Of a DNA stretch of 18,963 bases, positions 15,421 to 18,963 are shown piece after piece. Made by a program: the position numbers and the translations under genes. Position 1 is the stretch's first letter; each line of letters begins with the position of its first letter. The notes beneath the pieces are model-generated. The model searched no databases, was not told where the DNA came from, and saw only the letters and a list, made by a program, of their open reading frames with translations. Origin of the DNA: JAXHUK01 sp034189725 (GTDB lineage Bacteria > Chloroflexota > Dehalococcoidia > SZUA-161); NCBI GenBank assembly GCA_034189725.1, contig JAXHUK010000051.1, positions 1-18,963 on the forward strand, written 5' to 3'.

Positions 15421-15427
15421 AGAAGCT

Positions 15428-16318
15428 ATGGCCGAGGAAAGAGGAAGATATCTCATAGAGTTCAAGGACATACCGGCGGAACGCCAGAGAATCCCTGAAA
15501 TCGCTGTAGAGGAAAGGGTAACAGACTTCAGGGAGGTCGCCCTGGGGTTCACTCGCGAGTTGGCTATGAGTGAGGCCGCACGCTGTTTAAGCTGCCGCAG
15601 GTGTCTGGGATGCAAGCTTTGCCTGGCGGAGTGCCATACTAAAGCTATAGACTTCGACCAGGCCGATCAGGATATAGAGGTTGAAGTCGACTCGATACTG
15701 CTCGCTCCTGAAATTGAGCGGGTTACCTCTCCTGTTAATGGCAATCTTGGTTATGGCAAGTACCTGAATGTCGTCAGCGGTATGGAGTTCGAACGTATTC
15801 TCAGTGATAATGGTCCATACGGCGGCCTGGTACTTCGCCCTTACGATGGTGAGATACCCAAGAAAATAGCCTTCGTTCAATGCTCAGACCAGCAGAATCC
15901 CCATTCTCTCTCTCACACCGTGAAGGAGATACTCCTTGCTCAAAAGAAGATAGAGGGGTTGGAGAGTTGTCTCTACATTGCGGATTCAAGTGTCACCGAT
16001 GGCGATATCGAAAAGCACCTCGGTAAAGGGTCCAACGTCAGCCTTAAACGGGCAAAGGTGCTGGCAGCAAAAGAAGTCGAGGACAGCAAGAACGTAGTTG
16101 TCGAGTTCGCTGAAAGCGAAGGCGGCTCGAGCAAGGAGGAAGAATTCGATATGGTAGTCCTGTCAACAGGATTCAACCTCCCCGGCGCTACCAAAGAGTT
16201 GACCAGAAAACTGGGCGTAGAGACAAAAGGGCGTCGTTTCTGGGAAACCGACGGTGTTTCTCCTGCTGAAACATCCCGGAGCGGGGTGTTCTTTGTCGGC
16301 TACGACTTTGCAGATTAA
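15428..16318 (+). CDS. GltD tail plus HdrA C-terminal half, 296 aa
   Basis: This begins with the tail normally found at the end of GltD-type fusions (residues 30-56: VTDFREV...EAARCLSC) and runs into a Cys-rich stretch (Cys53/56/59/62/65/69). It then follows the HdrA fold after its inserted ferredoxin: KAIDFDQ, GYGKYLNVVSGMEFER, NGPYGG and KKIAFVQC align with HdrA-2 residues from about 178 on. The CC cluster motif of HdrA is lost (QCSDQQNPHS in place of QCVGSRD...CC), as is the second FAD-loop GCCQGP. Read with the gene upstream, the two make one HdrA with a GltD module inserted, split by a stop and a frame change. ATG 15428 was preferred to an open-frame start at 15350, which would overlap conserved upstream coding sequence. 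The ribosome site is weak (AGAGAAG). It may be a true split subunit or a frameshift. Confidence 0.8.
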   Translation: MAEERGRYLIEFKDIPAERQRIPEIAVEERVTDFREVALGFTRELAMSEAARCLSCRRCLGCKLCLAECHTKAIDFDQADQDIEVEVDSILLAPEIERVTSPVNGNLGYGKYLNVVSGMEFERILSDNGPYGGLVLRPYDGEIPKKIAFVQCSDQQNPHSLSHTVKEILLAQKKIEGLESCLYIADSSVTDGDIEKHLGKGSNVSLKRAKVLAAKEVEDSKNVVVEFAESEGGSSKEEEFDMVVLSTGFNLPGATKELTRKLGVETKGRRFWETDGVSPAETSRSGVFFVGYDFAD

Positions 16319-16334
16319 TCCGTAATTCTGGTTC

Positions 16335-16356
16335 GGGCAGACACAGGGGTCTGCCC
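16335..16356. repeat. Small palindromic intergenic repeat
   Basis: GGGCAGAC (16335-16342) pairs perfectly with GTCTGCCC (16349-16356) around a 6-nt loop, starting 17 nt after the last hdr stop codon. I recall GC-rich palindromes of this wording as dispersed intergenic repeats in some anaerobe genomes; whether it is multi-copy here cannot be seen from one window. Confidence 0.5.
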
Positions 16357-16373
16357 CTACGGTGGATAGATAC

Positions 16374-16403
16374 AAGACCTCGTTAAAACAGCGGGGTCTT
16401 TTT
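16374..16403 (+). terminator. Intrinsic terminator of the hdr operon
   Basis: AAGACCTCG (16374-16382) pairs with CGGGGTCTT (16392-16400), nine pairs with one G-U, around a 9-nt loop. A T-rich tail follows (TTTTTATTTTTAT). It lies 56 nt after the last operon gene. Confidence 0.8.
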
Positions 16404-16421
16404 ATTTTTATCAGGTAGTAC

Positions 16422-16708
16422 GTCATTCTGAGGGAGCATTCGCGGTTGAACCCACCGAGATTCTTCCCCTTCACTTCGTTCAGGGTCAGAAAGACTCGCG
16501 AGATCAGGGGTAGCCTGCAGCATCCGCTCCAGCGTTATCCAAGCCTTACGCGTCCTGGACTCCTGCTTCCGCAGGAGTGTGGCAGCATCATATCTTTGCG
16601 AGCGCAGCGAAGCAATCTCACTCCTCACACCACATGATTGCTTCGTCGCTCCGCTCCTCGCAAAGACAGTAATGAATCCCCGTTTTCATCCTCCAGGCTC
16701 AGAATGAC
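16422..16708. mobile_element. Composite inverted-repeat element, MITE-like, 287 bp
   Basis: Perfect 11-bp terminal inverted repeats bound the element: GTCATTCTGAG (16422-16432) and CTCAGAATGAC (16698-16708). Inside are a hairpin ACTCCTGC/GCAGGAGT with a TTCC loop (16559-16578) and an imperfect long inverted repeat pairing 16593-16617 with 16636-16666 (TCTTTGCGAG against CTCGCAAAGA at its ends). No frame encodes a recognisable protein. The internal wording (for example GATTGCTTCGTCGCTCC) resembles short repeats I recall as scattered through many bacterial genomes. No clear target-site duplication was identified. It may be a non-autonomous element or several nested small repeats. Confidence 0.5.
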
Positions 16709-16795
16709 ATGACATTTTCATCCCCGTGATGCCGATAGTAACGGGCATGATTGATAGCAAATAAAGCACGATGTGTATCCTGCGGCTGGCGAGTG

Positions 16796-17713
16796 CTATC
16801 CTCGTCTCCTGGCTCGTTGCGCGGTCAATACGTAATAGGCAAGCAAACCAAAGACAAGAACTGCGAGGACCGGCCCCAGAACCCCCCAGACATTAGAATC
16901 ACCATCAGTTAGAGGCGGCGTGGCATTACCTGCCGTAGTCGGCACACTCGTTGGCGTCGGCTCCGGTGTAGCCGTTGCAGCCAGCGTGGGAGTCGCCGTA
17001 GGAACCGGCGTAGGTGGTGGTGATCCAGTCAACATAACGATCACCCCTCTCTGCTCCAGGTCAGCGACATGGACATCCAGCGACGTTGTGCTCAAGGGAT
17101 TTCCTACCAAATACACTTTGTCCCCATCACCGAGACCACTGTTGGCCACCAGCGGAGCTATGTCAGCTATCTGGTTATGCGAAAGCCAGAGATCGGCCAG
17201 ATTGTTTAATTCAGAAAGCGGCGAGATGTCGCTGATTTGGTTATAGGTCATATAGAGGTACATTAAGCTGGCGAGATCGGACAATGGTGAGATATCGCTG
17301 ATCTGGTTTCCTCCAACGTTGAGAACTATCAGGCTGTTGACGGTGCTCAGTGGCGAGATGTCGCTTATCTGGTTCTGTCCAAGGTAGAGGCTGTTCAAAT
17401 TTGTGAGGTTGGAGAGCGGCGAGAGGTCGCTTATACGGTTCCCCCACAGAGAGATACTGCTCAGGCTAGTGCAGTATTCCATTCCAGTGAGATCAGAAAT
17501 TCCCTTAGCCTCAGCAGAAAACATAGTAAGGGCATCAAGGTCGGATCGGGAAATATCCCCGGCCGGCTTCCCGATTGCTTCGCGAATCGCCACCTCAAGA
17601 TTGGGATCAGGAAAAACAACCAGCTCGTCAGCCACCACAACCGGGGGATAGAGCAACAGCGCAAGCAGCGCCACCAGCATAATCGCCAGACTGAACGTTC
17701 TTGGTATTCTCAT
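16796..17713 (-). CDS. Secreted, membrane-anchored leucine-rich-repeat protein, 305 aa
   Basis: Residues 1-29 are a signal peptide (basic start, then a hydrophobic stretch and an exit near VVVADE). Residues about 70-225 are SDS22/internalin-like leucine-rich repeats: five consecutive 22-residue units with consensus NQISDISPL at 92, 114, 136, 158 and 180. A Thr/Pro-rich linker (about 231-268) leads to a C-terminal membrane helix (about 275-297) and a basic tail (QRARRRG). This layout places the repeats outside the cell, tethered to the membrane; such domains usually bind proteins or surfaces, and the ligand is unknown. Start ATG 17713 has AAGG upstream. Its promoter is at 17768-17797. It faces away from the DUF11 gene and converges on the repeat element after the hdr operon. 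The near-identical units suggest recent internal duplication. Confidence 0.88.
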   Translation of the reverse strand: MRIPRTFSLAIMLVALLALLLYPPVVVADELVVFPDPNLEVAIREAIGKPAGDISRSDLDALTMFSAEAKGISDLTGMEYCTSLSSISLWGNRISDLSPLSNLTNLNSLYLGQNQISDISPLSTVNSLIVLNVGGNQISDISPLSDLASLMYLYMTYNQISDISPLSELNNLADLWLSHNQIADIAPLVANSGLGDGDKVYLVGNPLSTTSLDVHVADLEQRGVIVMLTGSPPPTPVPTATPTLAATATPEPTPTSVPTTAGNATPPLTDGDSNVWGVLGPVLAVLVFGLLAYYVLTAQRARRRG

Positions 17714-17767
17714 TGTCTACCTTCTTCATAATTTACTACGAACCGGGGTTCAATTACCACTTCGAAA

Positions 17768-17797
17768 ATTCTATTCTCCATTATGCCATCATGTCAA
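17768..17797 (-). promoter_or_regulatory. Promoter of the leucine-rich-repeat gene
   Basis: On the minus strand, TTGACA (17797-17792), an 18-nt spacer and TAGAAT (17773-17768): 6/6 and 5/6 matches. Predicted start is near 17760, giving a leader of about 47 nt. Confidence 0.6.
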
Positions 17798-17998
17798 GGT
17801 CTTTCTGCAAACAGTAATCCGTGGATTCTGTAACAAAGGTTTACAGGTGTCCTTGGGGTCTAGCAAACAGTCCGCGCGTTACAGTCCGTGCACGTCTGAA
17901 AGAGCCGTATACCACTTATGTGCTATCCCCAAACCGTCATTTCCCTCTATCAATGTACACCATACATCAAAACCTCATAAACGAAAGCCAGTAAAAGA

Positions 17999-18027
17999 TT
18001 GACAAAGCAGTCCAAAGATGATATAAA
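17999..18027 (+). promoter_or_regulatory. Promoter of the DUF11 surface-protein gene
   Basis: TTGACA (17999-18004), exactly 17 nt, and TATAAA (18022-18027): 6/6 and 5/6 matches. Predicted start is near 18034. It is one of the best promoter matches in the window, suggesting strong constitutive expression typical of an abundant envelope protein. Confidence 0.65.
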
Positions 18028-18173
18028 GGATTAAATTCGTACCTTGGGATAATACTGCTAATTACTGTTGTATTCCTGCAGGGGAGGTGATGCCAGCAGA
18101 GATGATTGTCGCGAGAGAGGAAAAACACATTATCTTTTATTAGACAGCCTTCATCACCGAAGGAGGGATGAGA

Positions 18174-18963
18174 ATGAATATAGCACATAGGGGAAGCCGT
18201 AGACTCGGCATAAAAGTCACTTTGGTATTGATTCTGGTTGCCTCGCTAGTAGTATTCATGGCTATAGGCGAGGCTTTGGCTCAGTGTGGACCGACTCCAG
18301 ATCCTTGCGGAGCAAGTAAACTTTTCGCAGACCCATCCCGGGACAAGCTATATGTCCACCAGGGCGAACTGATAACATACTGGGTTGAGGCAGGCAACCG
18401 TGTTGGCGGGCCATACCCAATTCCCTGGGGATGCGATGTTGCCAACACCACTGTAACGTTCCATCAGCCCGCATACGACGGCACGCCTACTGGCAACTCT
18501 TCTGTTCTGGAGACGCTTGTTTATTTCCCGTCGGACGAATCGAATAACAAGGTGTATTTTGCTACTAGTCATGCCATCTTGTACTATACCGTGAACGTTG
18601 ACCCTAGCGTTACTACAATCACCGCCACGGCCACTGCCCAGGGTGTGCTGATGGATGGCTCCTGCAGCAATGCGCAGTCAGACAAAGATATCGGCGCTAC
18701 CGTGCTCTGGCCTGACCTGGAGATCACTAAGACCGGGGATGAAGTATCCAAGGTAGGCGACACGATCAACTACGAATTCTTTATTGAGAACACCGGTAAT
18801 GAGACTTTGGATCGTGTAAGTGTTATTGATGACGTAATAGGAGATATTACCAATGACTTCCCTGCCACGCTGGCAGCAGGAGCCAACGACACCATCTATA
18901 AGAGCTACACCGTGCAGCCTGGGGATGATGGCGACTCCTTAGAGAACACGGTAGTTGCCATCT
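18174..18963 (+). CDS. Secreted DUF11-repeat cell-surface protein, N-terminal part (cut by window edge)
   Basis: The frame is open through the right edge, giving 263 codons. Residues 1-37 form a signal peptide: basic stretch HRGSRRLGIK, a hydrophobic core and a likely cut after EALA. Residues 38-180 are an extracellular beta-rich region with several cysteines (Cys38, 45, 87, 164), compatible with disulfides. From residue 181 a DUF11 domain begins, recognisable from DLEITKTGDEVSKVGDTINY and NTGNETLDRVSVIDD. DUF11 units usually occur in tandem as spacers in large surface proteins, so the full protein is probably much longer. ATG 18174 was chosen over ATG 18168, which directly abuts the ribosome binding site AGGAGGG (18161-18167). 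Function is structural or adhesive by inference. Confidence 0.85.
   Translation, partial: MNIAHRGSRRLGIKVTLVLILVASLVVFMAIGEALAQCGPTPDPCGASKLFADPSRDKLYVHQGELITYWVEAGNRVGGPYPIPWGCDVANTTVTFHQPAYDGTPTGNSSVLETLVYFPSDESNNKVYFATSHAILYYTVNVDPSVTTITATATAQGVLMDGSCSNAQSDKDIGATVLWPDLEITKTGDEVSKVGDTINYEFFIENTGNETLDRVSVIDDVIGDITNDFPATLAAGANDTIYKSYTVQPGDDGDSLENTVVAI

Larger units (their letters stand above)
17714..18173. other. Divergent intergenic region between two envelope genes, 460 bp
   Basis: It contains one promoter for each direction (separate entries). An inverted repeat CTGTAA/TTACAG lies near 17830-17850, and the octamer ACAGTCCG occurs twice about 16 nt apart near 17870-17890. Between the plus-strand promoter and the DUF11 gene is a leader of about 140 nt. 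It includes a possible 17-codon frame (18090-18143) after GGGGAGG, but the spacing of 2-3 nt is too short for confident translation. No known riboswitch was recognised. Confidence 0.5.

Noticed and set aside
15350..15427. Extended N-terminus for the last hdr operon gene, starting at 15350
   Set aside because: It would overlap conserved GltD coding sequence of the gene upstream, and the extra 26 residues match nothing in the family; ATG 15428 fits the homologous tail better.
18090..18143. Seventeen-codon frame in the leader of the DUF11 gene
   Set aside because: GGGGAGG is only 2-3 nt from its ATG and there is no terminator in this leader, so it does not match the attenuator pattern seen elsewhere.

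Overview
The window reads as a chromosomal segment from an anaerobic bacterium with a flavin- and iron-sulfur-rich energy metabolism. Stacked HdrA, HdrB/C-like and MvhD-like proteins, NuoG-N/GltD fusions and a secreted DUF11 protein fit Chloroflexota (Dehalococcoidia-like lineages) best. That placement is inferred from gene content; there is no marker gene here. No rRNA, tRNA, CRISPR array, transposase or phage gene was seen.

Layout, left to right. (1) 1-2936, minus strand: the N-terminal piece of a NuoG-like [2Fe-2S]/[4Fe-4S] protein cut by the left edge, then a complete 738-residue NuoG-N/ferredoxin/GltD-like oxidoreductase. Each has its own promoter. (2) 2937-4946: a divergent intergenic region followed by two plus-strand genes, a PHP-domain phosphoesterase and a calcineurin-like metallophosphoesterase. 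(3) 5110-16403: one long plus-strand operon of nine genes, with a promoter, short leader, terminator in the leader, tightly packed or overlapping genes and a final terminator. It encodes HdrCB-1, HdrA-1, MvhD-1, HdrCB-2, HdrA-2, HdrA-3, MvhD-2 with a winged helix, an HdrA/GltD hybrid and a second HdrA half. (4) 16319-16795: an intergenic region packed with inverted repeats, including a 287-bp element with 11-bp terminal inverted repeats. (5) 16796-18963: two divergently transcribed envelope genes, a leucine-rich-repeat membrane-anchored protein (minus) and the start of a secreted DUF11 protein (plus, cut by the right edge).

How the parts may work together (inference). The long operon looks like a cytoplasmic electron-bifurcating or confurcating machine. 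HdrA flavoproteins would split electrons, HdrCB subunits carry non-cubane clusters that reduce a disulfide or other acceptor, and MvhD subunits pass electrons from a donor. GltD-like NAD(P)H modules replace the hydrogenase or formate dehydrogenase usually found with HdrABC; none is encoded in the window. The minus-strand NuoG/GltD proteins at 1-2936 could be alternative NAD(P)H entry modules.

The most unusual regulatory observation is that the left-edge gene and the long operon share a leader design: a sigma70-like promoter, a GGTGAGGT octamer, a tiny open frame 9-10 nt later, then a strong intrinsic terminator before the structural gene. This suggests attenuation controlled by leader translation.
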